DNA from: Bacteroidales bacterium
GTDB taxonomy: Bacteria > Bacteroidota > Bacteroidia > Bacteroidales > UBA7960
Direction: 5' to 3'
Assembly: GCA_007131125.1 (NCBI GenBank)
Contig: SLRE01000056.1
Coordinates: 1-15,173 of the forward strand
DNA: 15,173 nt
Part shown: in pieces, positions 1-7,408 of the stretch
How positions within the stretch are numbered: position 1 is the first letter of the stretch
Layout: each line of letters starts with the position of its first letter
Translations under genes and position numbers: made by a program
Notes under the pieces: model-generated
What the model was told of the DNA's origin: nothing
What the model saw: only the letters and a program-made list of their open reading frames with translations
Databases searched by the model: none

Positions 1-934
1 AAAGGTTTATTTCTGCGGTGGAAAACCCAACCCCAACAGTAACCGGGTAGCTTCCCTTTTGGGTGATGGAAAGCCCCGACCGCATGGCAGATTTGCTTAA
101 AAGGGTGGCTGCCAGCTGCACTCCTTCTCCCGCAGAGCCGCTCAATACAATGGACTTTGGCTCTTTCAGGTAATGTTTAAAGGATTTTTTTACTTCAGGG
201 GTTTTATCAAGAAGGTTGCCGGTTTTTTTGCCCTGCTGATGGCTGAAAGTCCTGCGCTGATTGATCCATTCACCAACTTCTTTGCCGGAGGCAGCAACTA
301 TTTCCTGAAGTTTTCTTTTCGGGTTGAGTTTTACCCCGTAACTTGGGCAGATTTCCATAATCTCCACCAGTGAAAACCCTTTGGTGCCCAGTGCGATGGC
401 CAGCTTATCGGAAATATCTCCAATACCCAGGATCCTTGATACGTAGCTTGCACCTGCTTTATGGGAAAGTGCGCAGATGTCGTAACCGTCAAAGGGATTG
501 CCTTCAAATGACGTGGTGGTGCGGAATCCCTGGGGGGTAAGACCGCTAGTTTGGCCTCCCGTCATCCCGTAAAGCATGTTGTTGTGCACCACCACCGTCA
601 TGTTCAGATTCAGGCGTGCAGCTTCCATAATGTGCTGCAGCCCAATGGTAGAGCCTCCATCTCCAATGAATACCACCACTTTTTTTCCGGGGTTTTCAAG
701 TCCGAAAGAAATTCCTGCCCCCAATGCAACACTTCGCCCGTGTAATCCATGCACCGTATGGGTGTTCAGGCATTTGTCTATTATTCCATGGCAGCCAATA
801 TCTGTTACCATGATCACGTCAAGGGGAAGATATCCCAGTTTTTCCAAACCGTTGACGGTATGTTTTGCAATCAGGTCGTGTCCGCATCCCTTGCAATAGG
901 GCAGAGAACCGGTTTTTAATATTTGTGTGTTCAT
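1..934 (-). CDS. 2-oxoacid:acceptor oxidoreductase, fused beta-gamma subunit (3' end outside window)
   Basis: This is the thiamine-pyrophosphate-binding subunit of a pyruvate/2-oxoglutarate:ferredoxin-type oxidoreductase, which decarboxylates a 2-oxoacid to acyl-CoA and passes electrons to ferredoxin. I read 311 codons before the window edge. The beta part spans about residues 1-255. It has the N-terminal CKGCGH motif (Cys14, Cys17), Cys48 in DIGCHG and Cys196 in EICPSYG; this is the four-cysteine pattern that holds the [4Fe-4S] cluster in two-subunit enzymes of the family. The TPP/Mg motif begins with GDGG at 91-94 and ends with HNN at 117-119, followed by LYGMTGGQ. From about residue 260 a second domain begins with SIVLSGSAGEGVQLAA, the start of a gamma (POR_N-type) domain, so beta and gamma are fused in that order. 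The ATG overlaps the alpha stop codon as ATGA, and a strong Shine-Dalgarno lies 6 bases upstream. The substrate cannot be inferred from sequence. Confidence 0.9.
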   Translation of the reverse strand, partial: MNTQILKTGSLPYCKGCGHDLIAKHTVNGLEKLGYLPLDVIMVTDIGCHGIIDKCLNTHTVHGLHGRSVALGAGISFGLENPGKKVVVFIGDGGSTIGLQHIMEAARLNLNMTVVVHNNMLYGMTGGQTSGLTPQGFRTTTSFEGNPFDGYDICALSHKAGASYVSRILGIGDISDKLAIALGTKGFSLVEIMEICPSYGVKLNPKRKLQEIVAASGKEVGEWINQRRTFSHQQGKKTGNLLDKTPEVKKSFKHYLKEPKSIVLSGSAGEGVQLAATLLSKSAMRSGLSITQKGSYPVTVGVGFSTAEINL

Positions 935-2049
935 GATTTTACCTCCTTAATGATTTCTTCAGGGGTGATCATTTTGCCAATGCTACCAACAAAGTGAAGG
1001 TGAGCAGGCTTGTAGCGTCCGTAAATCAAATCGCCCAGCTGGTTGTTGATGGATTCTTCGGCAATTACTACCTTGTTGTAAAGATTGAATATTTCCAGGT
1101 AACCATCCGGAACCGGCAAAAGGGTCTTTGGAATGAGCAGGGATATTTTTTCCCCTTCTTCCCTGAGGGTTTTTACCGCATCCCTGGCGGCCTGTGAGGA
1201 TATGCCATAAGAAACCAGCAGCTTTTGAGCCCCTTTTTGTTCATCCAGTTCATAAAACAGGTAATCCTTCATCTTTTCAACCACCTTCTCTTCAAGGCGG
1301 CGGGTGTTGTTCATGGCTTCTTCATTGGAATGCTGAAGGATGCCCTCCTGGTCGTGGGTTGAAGCATTGAAGCGCACCTGGTGCTTTTCCTGTGTCAGGG
1401 GAAGGAAATCCGGTACCAGGTCGGTGGGCTTATAACTTTTGTATTCGCAGTCGAGGTTGTAATACGGGTTTTCCTTTGGGGTAATGGAGGAAAGTTTTTC
1501 CATGTTGAAACTTTTCTGGGTCATTACCTCTTCCTTGGAGGTGAGCAGCACCACCGGGGTTCTGAGTTTTAGTGCCACCTCAACGGCCTTTTCAGAGAGC
1601 TCCCAGCAATCTTCAAACCCGGATGTGGCAAGTACCGGCAGGGGATGTCCTCCCGAAATCATTCCTTTGAGCAAAAGAAGGTCGCCCTGGGCACCGCAGG
1701 TGGCAGTTCCGGTGGCAGGACCCAAACGCTGTACCAGAACAATTACCATGGGCAACTCCATCATATAGGCCATATTTACTGATTCGATCATCAGGGCAAA
1801 TCCCGGGAAGGAGGTAGCTGTCACAGGCAATTTTCCCGTGGCAGCAAGTCCTGACATCCATTGCAGGGTGGTGATCTCATCTGGTGCGGCCAGCATCAGG
1901 TCCATGCGCTGGCTGCCGTATAAATACAGCAGGTTTGCAGGGGTAATGGGGTATCCGATAAAGGCATCGGCTCCGGCCCTTGCCATGGATTCGATGATCA
2001 GGCGCGACCCATCGATCATTACCCTTTTTCCTTTATTTTGTTCGTGCAT
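931..2049 (-). CDS. 2-oxoacid:acceptor oxidoreductase, alpha subunit
   Basis: This is the pyrimidine-domain (alpha) subunit that pairs with the downstream beta-gamma protein to form the active site of a 2-oxoacid:acceptor oxidoreductase. It is 372 residues long. The family motif YPITPAN is at 33-39. The segment LVQRLGPATGTATCGAQGDL at 105-124 corresponds to the usual VQRgGPSTGxPT...QGDL motif that lines the CoA/2-oxoacid pocket. The transketolase C-terminal-like domain covers about 276-372 and includes KVVIAEESINNQLGDLI. No gamma domain is fused at its N-terminus, unlike archaeal two-subunit enzymes; here gamma is on the beta subunit. The start at 2049 overlaps the CoA-transferase gene by 17 bases and has AGGAG 6 bases upstream. 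An internal ATG at 2019 (residue 11) is closer to the usual family N-terminus and cannot be excluded. Cytoplasmic. Confidence 0.9.
   Translation of the reverse strand: MHEQNKGKRVMIDGSRLIIESMARAGADAFIGYPITPANLLYLYGSQRMDLMLAAPDEITTLQWMSGLAATGKLPVTATSFPGFALMIESVNMAYMMELPMVIVLVQRLGPATGTATCGAQGDLLLLKGMISGGHPLPVLATSGFEDCWELSEKAVEVALKLRTPVVLLTSKEEVMTQKSFNMEKLSSITPKENPYYNLDCEYKSYKPTDLVPDFLPLTQEKHQVRFNASTHDQEGILQHSNEEAMNNTRRLEEKVVEKMKDYLFYELDEQKGAQKLLVSYGISSQAARDAVKTLREEGEKISLLIPKTLLPVPDGYLEIFNLYNKVVIAEESINNQLGDLIYGRYKPAHLHFVGSIGKMITPEEIIKEVKS
941..948 (-). promoter_or_regulatory. Strong Shine-Dalgarno for the beta-gamma subunit
   Basis: On the minus strand the sequence is AAGGAGGT, 6 bases before the ATG at 934. 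It lies inside the last codons of the alpha subunit (Lys-Glu-Val). Together with the ATGA stop/start overlap it indicates translational coupling of alpha and beta-gamma in roughly equal amounts. It also fixes the start codon. Near-perfect Shine-Dalgarno sequences are uncommon in Bacteroidota, so this one stands out. Confidence 0.8.
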
Positions 2050-3253
2050 ATACGACTCCTTTTTTGGTTAAGTTCTCTATTTCATGGTCTGAAAAACCAA
2101 GCCATTCTTTCAGTATTTTTCCGGTATGTTCCCCATAGTGGGGTGGAGGCGAAAGTTGCTGGCACTTCATGGGGTCGGTTGTATCAAAAGCCACCGATTT
2201 TACTCCCTTGATGTTCATCCCGTCATCATAATCTCCCTCCAGCATCATTTCCTTTGATTCGGGAACCTCAAAAACTTCCTTCATATTGAAGACTCCCCCG
2301 CCCGGGATGCGCTTTTCCGAAAGCAGCTGCAATATCTCATCCCGGCTGTATGCGGAGATGTGCTCCTGAATGATGGTGTTGATCTCTTTTTTGTTCTTTA
2401 CCCGGTTCTGGTTTTTGGCAAAGCGCTCGTCTTCGGCGAGTTCGGGACGCCCCAGAGCTTTTATCAGTTCTTTGTATTGCTTATCGGTACCAGCGGCCAG
2501 CACAATTTCCTTTTGGTCTTTTGTACGGTATATGGTACCATATGGCACAATGTTGGGGTGGTCTGAGCCCAGCCGCTGGGGGATAGACCCGCCCACCAGC
2601 CAGTTTGTGGCCTGGTTGGCAAGGGAAGCAAGCCCTGCCTTAAAAAGGGAGGCCTCAATATACTGGCCCTTTCCGGTGCGCTCGCGATAGAGCAGGGCCA
2701 GCAAAATGGCTTCCTTAAGGTGGTGTGCTGCCAAAACATCCATCAAAGCTACGGGCATTTTTGTGGGAGGGCCGTCGGGGTTACCGTTCATATAGGTAAA
2801 ACCGCTCTCTGCCTGTATGATGGCATCAAAGCCCGCACGTGGGTTTTTCAGCCCGTAACCGGTAATGTGTGAGTAGATCAGTTTCTCGTTATACTTTTTC
2901 AGGGTGGGGTAATCCACTTTCAGCTTTTCCGCAGCTCCCGGCTTGTAACTTACCAGAACGATATCGCACTGTTCGGCCAGGCGGTAGATGATATCCAGGC
3001 CTTCCTGCTCGCAAAGGTTAACGGCAAAGGAAGCCTTGCCCCAGTTTACACAGGAAAAATACCCTGAAATATCACTGTCGGAAGGCTCTTTGGGAAGCTT
3101 CCACTTGCGGGTGACATCCCCTTCGGTGGTTACATTTTCCACCTTCAGCACGGTGGCTCCCAGCTCGGCAAAAAACATGCCCACGCTCGGGCCTGCCAGC
3201 ACACTGGCCAGCTCCAGCACTTTTATTCCTTTCAATGGGATTTGCTCATTCAT
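2033..3253 (-). CDS. Class III CoA-transferase (CaiB/BaiF family)
   Basis: A 406-residue cytoplasmic enzyme that moves coenzyme A from an acyl-CoA donor to a free carboxylic acid. The N-terminus (LKGIKVLELASVLAGPSVG at 7-25, then LGATVLKVE at 31-39) is the nucleotide-fold signature of the family. ITGYG lies at 130-134 and GFDAIIQAESG at 141-151. Asp172 in ALMDVLAAHHLKEAILLAL sits where the family's catalytic aspartate, which forms the glutamyl/aspartyl-CoA anhydride intermediate, is expected. Length is normal for the family. Known members act on formate/oxalate, carnitine, benzylsuccinate, mesaconate, bile acids or aryl-lactates; sequence alone does not say which. Because it lies between a symporter and a 2-oxoacid oxidoreductase, it probably conserves the thioester made by that enzyme or activates the imported acid. 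It starts 20 bases after the symporter stop codon, without a visible Shine-Dalgarno. Confidence 0.92.
   Translation of the reverse strand: MNEQIPLKGIKVLELASVLAGPSVGMFFAELGATVLKVENVTTEGDVTRKWKLPKEPSDSDISGYFSCVNWGKASFAVNLCEQEGLDIIYRLAEQCDIVLVSYKPGAAEKLKVDYPTLKKYNEKLIYSHITGYGLKNPRAGFDAIIQAESGFTYMNGNPDGPPTKMPVALMDVLAAHHLKEAILLALLYRERTGKGQYIEASLFKAGLASLANQATNWLVGGSIPQRLGSDHPNIVPYGTIYRTKDQKEIVLAAGTDKQYKELIKALGRPELAEDERFAKNQNRVKNKKEINTIIQEHISAYSRDEILQLLSEKRIPGGGVFNMKEVFEVPESKEMMLEGDYDDGMNIKGVKSVAFDTTDPMKCQQLSPPPHYGEHTGKILKEWLGFSDHEIENLTKKGVVYARTK
2056..2060 (-). promoter_or_regulatory. Shine-Dalgarno for the alpha subunit
   Basis: AGGAG on the minus strand lies 6 bases before the ATG at 2049 and inside the end of the CoA-transferase gene. 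It supports the longer alpha start and shows the same spacing as the beta-gamma site. Confidence 0.6.
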
Positions 3254-3273
3254 GATTCAATGAATTTCATATT

Positions 3274-4722
3274 TTATTCTTCCGATGGAAGTTTTTTCGG
3301 CTTTCGTTTTCCAACCATGTTGCCGATGATAATAAACACCAATGCCGCGCCAATGGCCACATAAGTATTTTCAATAACCGGCAGGCCGATGTTTTTGGCA
3401 AGTATGTTAAGCAATACGGCAATGGTTCCTCCCATAAAGGCCAGGCGCACACCCTCAATGGTGATCCATCCCCTGGAATAAATACCCATAATGATCACAA
3501 TGGCACCAATGGCCCGGATCCCGTAAGAAATATAGGCAGTGTCAAGAACCGCACCTGTGCCGTAATAAGCAAGGGGAATGGTGATAATATTGACGATGAT
3601 CACCAGCTTGCGGGCGGTGGAAATCAGTTTTTTGTCCACTGCAGATTTATTGATCAAGCCGTGGTAAATGTCTTTGGTGGCAATGGTAACCACTGCAAAG
3701 TTTACCGGGCCTACCGTTGAGAGGATGGCCGCAAGAATTCCGGCCAGTGCTATTCCTCCAAGAACCGGATGAATAAATTCCGGGGTGGTCATCAGGGTGG
3801 GCAATACCATTTTCATCATATGGGGGTCGGCCAGATACGGAGCGGTGTCAAAAAACTGCCCGGTTTTGGCAATCAGCCCCAGCAATGCTACCATAATGCC
3901 AAAAGGTGCAATGATCAGGGATGACAGAATGGCGGCTTTTTTTGCAACTGAAGCAGATCGGGCGGCAAATATGGGTTGGATACTGGCCTGCCCGGCCATT
4001 CCTCCCAATACTCCTCCAAGGATAAGATTCCATGCATAGCCGATGCCCCCGCTAAAGGGATTGTAAAGATTGTCGGGAGAACCAAGCTCCACCATGCGTT
4101 CATGCAGGCTGGCAAAACCGTTTACATCGTTGAGCCCTATAATGGTGGCAGCCCCCATCCCAAAAAACATCACCACCACATGAATGATCCCGGTCAGCGC
4201 CAGTGCATGCATTCCACCAATGTAGGTGTAACCTGTGATGATGAGAGAGGAAATGATCACCGATTGAAGCCAGGGAAAGTCAAACATGGCGGAAATAACG
4301 CTGGCAGCAGTTTGCAACTGCACAAATGCCAGCACCACATAGGCAAATAAAAAGGCAATGGCGGAAATCGCCCTTGCCCTGCGTCCAAAAAGGTTTTCAA
4401 GCATTTCACTCACTGTATGCACGTTGTTGTCCCGGTAATGCCGGGCCACGGTAAACCCAATGATGATCATGCCCAGGGCGGTGGAAATATTATATAAAAT
4501 GGGCTGCATGGTACCGGTTTCAAAGGCTTTTTCGCTGACCCCGATGGTGCTCATTCCCCCCAGCCATTCAGAAGCTACAACCACGGCACAGGCAATTACA
4601 CCCAGGTTGCGACCGGCTATCAGGTAATCTGCTGCCGAGCGGCTGGCTACTTTTTTTGTTAAAAAAGAAATCAGGGTAATAAAGGCAAAATAAGCGATGA
4701 TGATCAGTAAGTAAATGTTCAT
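3274..4722 (-). CDS. Sodium:solute symporter (SSS/SSF family)
   Basis: A 482-residue inner-membrane protein with about 13 hydrophobic segments, the topology of sodium:solute symporters. Family marks are the extracellular N-terminus followed by TM1, the loop motif DYLIAGRNL at 32-40 (usual form dYflAGRsl), and YTYIGGMHALALTGIIHVV at 165-183. The latter corresponds to the YtxxGGlxAvxxTDxxQ signature of the family, with Asp and Gln of TDxxQ replaced. It imports a small solute with sodium. Family members take proline, pantothenate, acetate, sugars or other carboxylates, and the substrate here is not determinable. As first gene of the operon it most likely brings in the acid handled by the CoA-transferase and oxidoreductase downstream. 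The charged tail (GKRKPKKLPSEE) is cytoplasmic. Confidence 0.92.
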   Translation of the reverse strand: MNIYLLIIIAYFAFITLISFLTKKVASRSAADYLIAGRNLGVIACAVVVASEWLGGMSTIGVSEKAFETGTMQPILYNISTALGMIIIGFTVARHYRDNNVHTVSEMLENLFGRRARAISAIAFLFAYVVLAFVQLQTAASVISAMFDFPWLQSVIISSLIITGYTYIGGMHALALTGIIHVVVMFFGMGAATIIGLNDVNGFASLHERMVELGSPDNLYNPFSGGIGYAWNLILGGVLGGMAGQASIQPIFAARSASVAKKAAILSSLIIAPFGIMVALLGLIAKTGQFFDTAPYLADPHMMKMVLPTLMTTPEFIHPVLGGIALAGILAAILSTVGPVNFAVVTIATKDIYHGLINKSAVDKKLISTARKLVIIVNIITIPLAYYGTGAVLDTAYISYGIRAIGAIVIIMGIYSRGWITIEGVRLAFMGGTIAVLLNILAKNIGLPVIENTYVAIGAALVFIIIGNMVGKRKPKKLPSEE

Positions 4723-4770
4723 GAGATGATGGTTAGCGGTTATTTTCAGGGGGCTTCTGCCTCAAAGCGG

Positions 4771-4801
4771 CAAAATTATAAATTAACTTTCAATAACCAA
4801 A
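4771..4801 (-). promoter_or_regulatory. Bacteroidota-type promoter for the symporter/CoA-transferase/oxidoreductase operon
   Basis: On the minus strand there is TTTG at 4801-4798, a 19-base spacer, then TAATTTTG at 4778-4771. This fits the phylum consensus (-33 TTTG, 17-23 bases, -7 TAnnTTTG) at every fixed position. The -7 box ends 48 bases before the symporter ATG, leaving a short leader. No operator-like palindrome was noticed next to it. Confidence 0.75.
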
Positions 4802-4888
4802 GGAAAATTCCCGCAGCCGGCAGAATACCATTACATCCCCAAAGAAAAAATATCGAAAAAACGTAAGGAGCAAAATCCCTGGTCCGGC

Positions 4889-6001
4889 TCAGGCTTTTCC
4901 GTTAAATATGGCACCCCCTGTGTTGTTATAACGGCTGCCGGTTACTGATGCAAGGCAGCTGGGTTCTTCTTGGGTTCGAAGCATCCCAAGAAATGCAAAA
5001 ACAAGGGCCTCTTTAAAATCCACGATTTCTTCCGATGGAATGATTACTTCCACCTGCGGCTCAAGTTGGGATGAGATCCGGTCCATAAGGAAGGTGTTGC
5101 GGGCCCCTCCGCCTGTTACCAGCATTTTCTGTCCTTTCCGGGGGTGAATGCTTTGCCTGATCTGTATTGCAATATGTTCACAATAGGTATGCAATACATC
5201 CTCAAGAGGATAAGATTCTTTTTGAAGGATGTGCCATATATTCTGGTTCACCCATTCCTCACCCAGACTTTTGGGACCACTGCTTTGGTAGAAGGGGAGG
5301 GCGTTCAGTTTTTTCAGCAGGGAATTGCGTATTTTGCCCCTGCGTGCTATGGAACCATCAGGGTCATACTGAAGAAAGGGGCCTGTAGTTGAAACCCCAT
5401 ACTGGGCGGGAGGGATTTCGTTGCTGCGCACCAGCCGGTTTAATACAAAGTTTACCGGGCAAATGTCAAATGCCAGCCTTTGCGATGGGCCTTCAAAAGA
5501 AATATTGGCAAAACCGCCCAGGTTGAGGCAAAAATCATAGGCATGAAAAAGAAGCTTGTCTCCTATTGGAACAAGGGGAGCCCCCTGTCCTCCCAAAGCC
5601 ACATCGAGGGAGCGCAGGTCGCATACTACTTTTTGGCCGGTTTCTGCTGCAATGGCTGCACCATTGCCCAGCTGAAAAGTGTAACCTTTATCGGGTTGAT
5701 GGAATACCGTATGCCCATGGCTGGCAATGACACCGGGGTTTCGGATGCTGTGTCTTTCGAAAAAATGTTTCAGGGTCTGGCCGATAAGGTGACCGTATTC
5801 GTTGTGCAGTGCAATTAGTTCGCGACCGTTTGCTTCGGGAGCTTCCCGCAGTTTTTTTATCCATTGCTCCGGGTAGGAAACGGTTTCGGCTTTCAGTATA
5901 CTGAAATTCCACAGTTTTCCTTCCTTCCGGAAAGCACAGAAGGCGATGTCCATTCCGTCCAGGGAAGTACCTGACATTACCCCTGTGGCAAAATACTCCA
6001 T
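4889..6001 (-). CDS. anmK: Anhydro-N-acetylmuramic acid kinase
   Basis: Hydrates and phosphorylates 1,6-anhydro-MurNAc, released from turned-over peptidoglycan, to MurNAc-6-phosphate, the entry step of cytoplasmic muropeptide recycling. It is 370 residues, the normal family length. Motifs in order: MSGTSLDGMD at 9-18 (phosphate-binding loop), ASHGHTVFHQP at 93-103, CDLRSLDVALGGQGAPLVP at 127-145, FDICPVN at 178-184 with Asp179 at the expected general-base position, KSLGEEW at 244-250, VTGGGARNTFLMDRI at 295-309 (nucleotide binding) and EALVFAFLG at 331-339. FDICPVN differs from the proteobacterial FDTGPxN but keeps Asp, Pro and Asn. It begins 5 bases after the murF stop codon and so is co-transcribed with it, joining wall synthesis to wall recycling. 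Confidence 0.95.
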   Translation of the reverse strand: MEYFATGVMSGTSLDGMDIAFCAFRKEGKLWNFSILKAETVSYPEQWIKKLREAPEANGRELIALHNEYGHLIGQTLKHFFERHSIRNPGVIASHGHTVFHQPDKGYTFQLGNGAAIAAETGQKVVCDLRSLDVALGGQGAPLVPIGDKLLFHAYDFCLNLGGFANISFEGPSQRLAFDICPVNFVLNRLVRSNEIPPAQYGVSTTGPFLQYDPDGSIARRGKIRNSLLKKLNALPFYQSSGPKSLGEEWVNQNIWHILQKESYPLEDVLHTYCEHIAIQIRQSIHPRKGQKMLVTGGGARNTFLMDRISSQLEPQVEVIIPSEEIVDFKEALVFAFLGMLRTQEEPSCLASVTGSRYNNTGGAIFNGKA

Positions 6002-6006
6002 AACTT

Positions 6007-7338
6007 TTAAAGGTAGTTGGTAATCTTTTCCAGTTGAATGCCCCTGGAGCCTTTTACAAGGACCTTATAATTGTGTAAGGGATTTTTCTTTAACCACTGA
6101 ACCAGCCCGTCAGCATCTTCAAATACCAATGCACCGGTATTCTGCGGGATGATATCGCTGAAGTGACTTCCCACAAAGATATTCAAATCGTAGTTTTGGT
6201 CCATTACCTTATTATAAATGAGCTGGTGTACTTTTTCCGCCTCTTTTCCCATTTCCAGCATATCTCCTAAAATGACAGCCATTTTTCCTTGTTTTTTAAA
6301 GTTGGAGAAATTCTCAATGGCGGCGATCATGCTGGTAGGGTTGGCATTGTAAGCATCCATTATCACCAGGTTGTTTTGGGTTTCCAGTACCTGCGATCTG
6401 CTGTTTTGTGGTTCATAGGTTTCCAGGGCTTCCCTGATCTGCGAAGTAGTTGTCCCAAAATACAAACCCATGGTAATGGCTGCCATGATGTTTTCAAAGT
6501 TATAGGCTCCCGTAAGCCTGGTGTTTACCTCTCCTTTGATGCCCCGGGCGGCCTTGCCAAAACCCCTTGTGGTTTCAAAGCTCAGGGATACAAAAGGAAA
6601 GTTATTGGTGAGCGCTCCTTTGCAGTGGTTGTCGGAACTGCTGCCATAATAAACAGCAGGTATTTCTTTGCCCAGTTTGCAGAGCAGGGGATTGTCGCCG
6701 GGGATGAATAGTTTACCACCATATTGCCGAATATAGTCAAACAGTTCCGATTTGGCTTTTGCAATATTTTCAACGCTGCCAAATCCTTCCAGGTGGGCTT
6801 GGCCAATATTGGTGATGATCCCGAAACCAGGACGGGCCAGCTGGCATAGTCCGGCAATTTCACCCTGATGGTTGGCTCCCATTTCAATTATGGCAATCTC
6901 CAGGGGCTCTTTAAATGACAACAGGGAGAGGGGCACACCAATATGGTTGTTGAGGTTTCCTTCGGTGGCAAAGGTTTTAAAAGCCCTGGAAAGAATAGAA
7001 AATGCCAGCTCCTTAGTGGTGGTTTTACCATTGGTTCCCGTTATACCTATTACCGGAATATCAAACCGGTTACGGTGGTAAAGGCTGAGCTGCTGCAGGG
7101 TTTGCAGCACATCATCCACCAGTATGCAGCGATGGTCGGTCTTGAAACGGGGGTTGTCGATCACGGCAGCTGCACTGCCGGCTTCCAGCGCATTTGATGC
7201 AAAACGGTTGCCATCAAAATTTTCGCCTTTCAATGCGAAAAAGATGGTGCCTTTGCCGGCTTTACGGCTGTCGATACAAACCGTAAAGTCCTTTTGTATA
7301 AACTCTCTGTGAAGTTTGGCGATGAGTTGCTGTTCCAT
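6007..7338 (-). CDS. murF: UDP-N-acetylmuramoyl-tripeptide--D-alanyl-D-alanine ligase
   Basis: Adds D-Ala-D-Ala to UDP-MurNAc-tripeptide, the last cytoplasmic step of the peptidoglycan precursor. From the ATG at 7338 it is 443 residues. Residues 1-85 form the substrate-binding Mur ligase N-domain with CIDSRK and FFALKGENFDGNRF. The ATP P-loop GITGTNGKTTTKE is at 98-110. NLNNHIGVPLSLL at 128-140, IEMGANHQGEI at 151-161 and NIGQAHLEGFGS at 177-188 are typical of the central domain. The C-terminal domain contains DAYNANPTSM and ILGDMLEMG. The frame is open to a TTG four codons upstream (7350), but the ATG gives the usual family N-terminus, so I prefer it. No consensus promoter was seen in the 250 bases upstream, and a hairpin with a T-run sits just before the start. 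Confidence 0.95.
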   Translation of the reverse strand: MEQQLIAKLHREFIQKDFTVCIDSRKAGKGTIFFALKGENFDGNRFASNALEAGSAAAVIDNPRFKTDHRCILVDDVLQTLQQLSLYHRNRFDIPVIGITGTNGKTTTKELAFSILSRAFKTFATEGNLNNHIGVPLSLLSFKEPLEIAIIEMGANHQGEIAGLCQLARPGFGIITNIGQAHLEGFGSVENIAKAKSELFDYIRQYGGKLFIPGDNPLLCKLGKEIPAVYYGSSSDNHCKGALTNNFPFVSLSFETTRGFGKAARGIKGEVNTRLTGAYNFENIMAAITMGLYFGTTTSQIREALETYEPQNSRSQVLETQNNLVIMDAYNANPTSMIAAIENFSNFKKQGKMAVILGDMLEMGKEAEKVHQLIYNKVMDQNYDLNIFVGSHFSDIIPQNTGALVFEDADGLVQWLKKNPLHNYKVLVKGSRGIQLEKITNYL

Positions 7339-7353
7339 GGGTTTATTCAATCT

Positions 7354-7388
7354 AAAAACCCCATCTGCCGCAAAAGCAGATGGGGTTT
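7354..7388 (-). terminator. Hairpin with T-run between gldJ and murF
   Basis: A perfect 13-base inverted repeat (7356-7368 with 7376-7388; arms AAACCCCATCTGC and GCAGATGGGGTTT) with a 7-base loop, followed on the minus strand by a five-T run overlapping the stem end (7358-7354). This is a good intrinsic terminator for gldJ. It ends only 15 bases before the murF ATG, leaving no room for a separate murF promoter downstream of it. It may therefore act as a partial terminator or attenuator with read-through into murF-anmK. Confidence 0.8.
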
Positions 7389-7408
7389 AATATTCAGAAT
7401 CCCTCTTT

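Noticed and set aside
173..899. Small plus-strand open frames near the window start
   Set aside because: They are opposite the beta-gamma oxidoreductase gene, which is open to the window edge and carries all expected cofactor motifs.
1..2049. Indolepyruvate oxidoreductase
   Set aside because: The DIGC motif resembles that family, but separate alpha and TPP subunits, the N-terminal CKGCGH and the HGLHGR segment fit the pyruvate/2-oxoglutarate-type beta subunit better.
4802..4888. Terminator between anmK and the symporter gene
   Set aside because: Only a 4-base GAGC/GCTC pairing precedes the T-runs, which is too weak to call.
7339..7350. TTG start for murF at 7350
   Set aside because: The ATG four codons later gives the normal MurF N-terminus, and the TTG has no supporting ribosome site.
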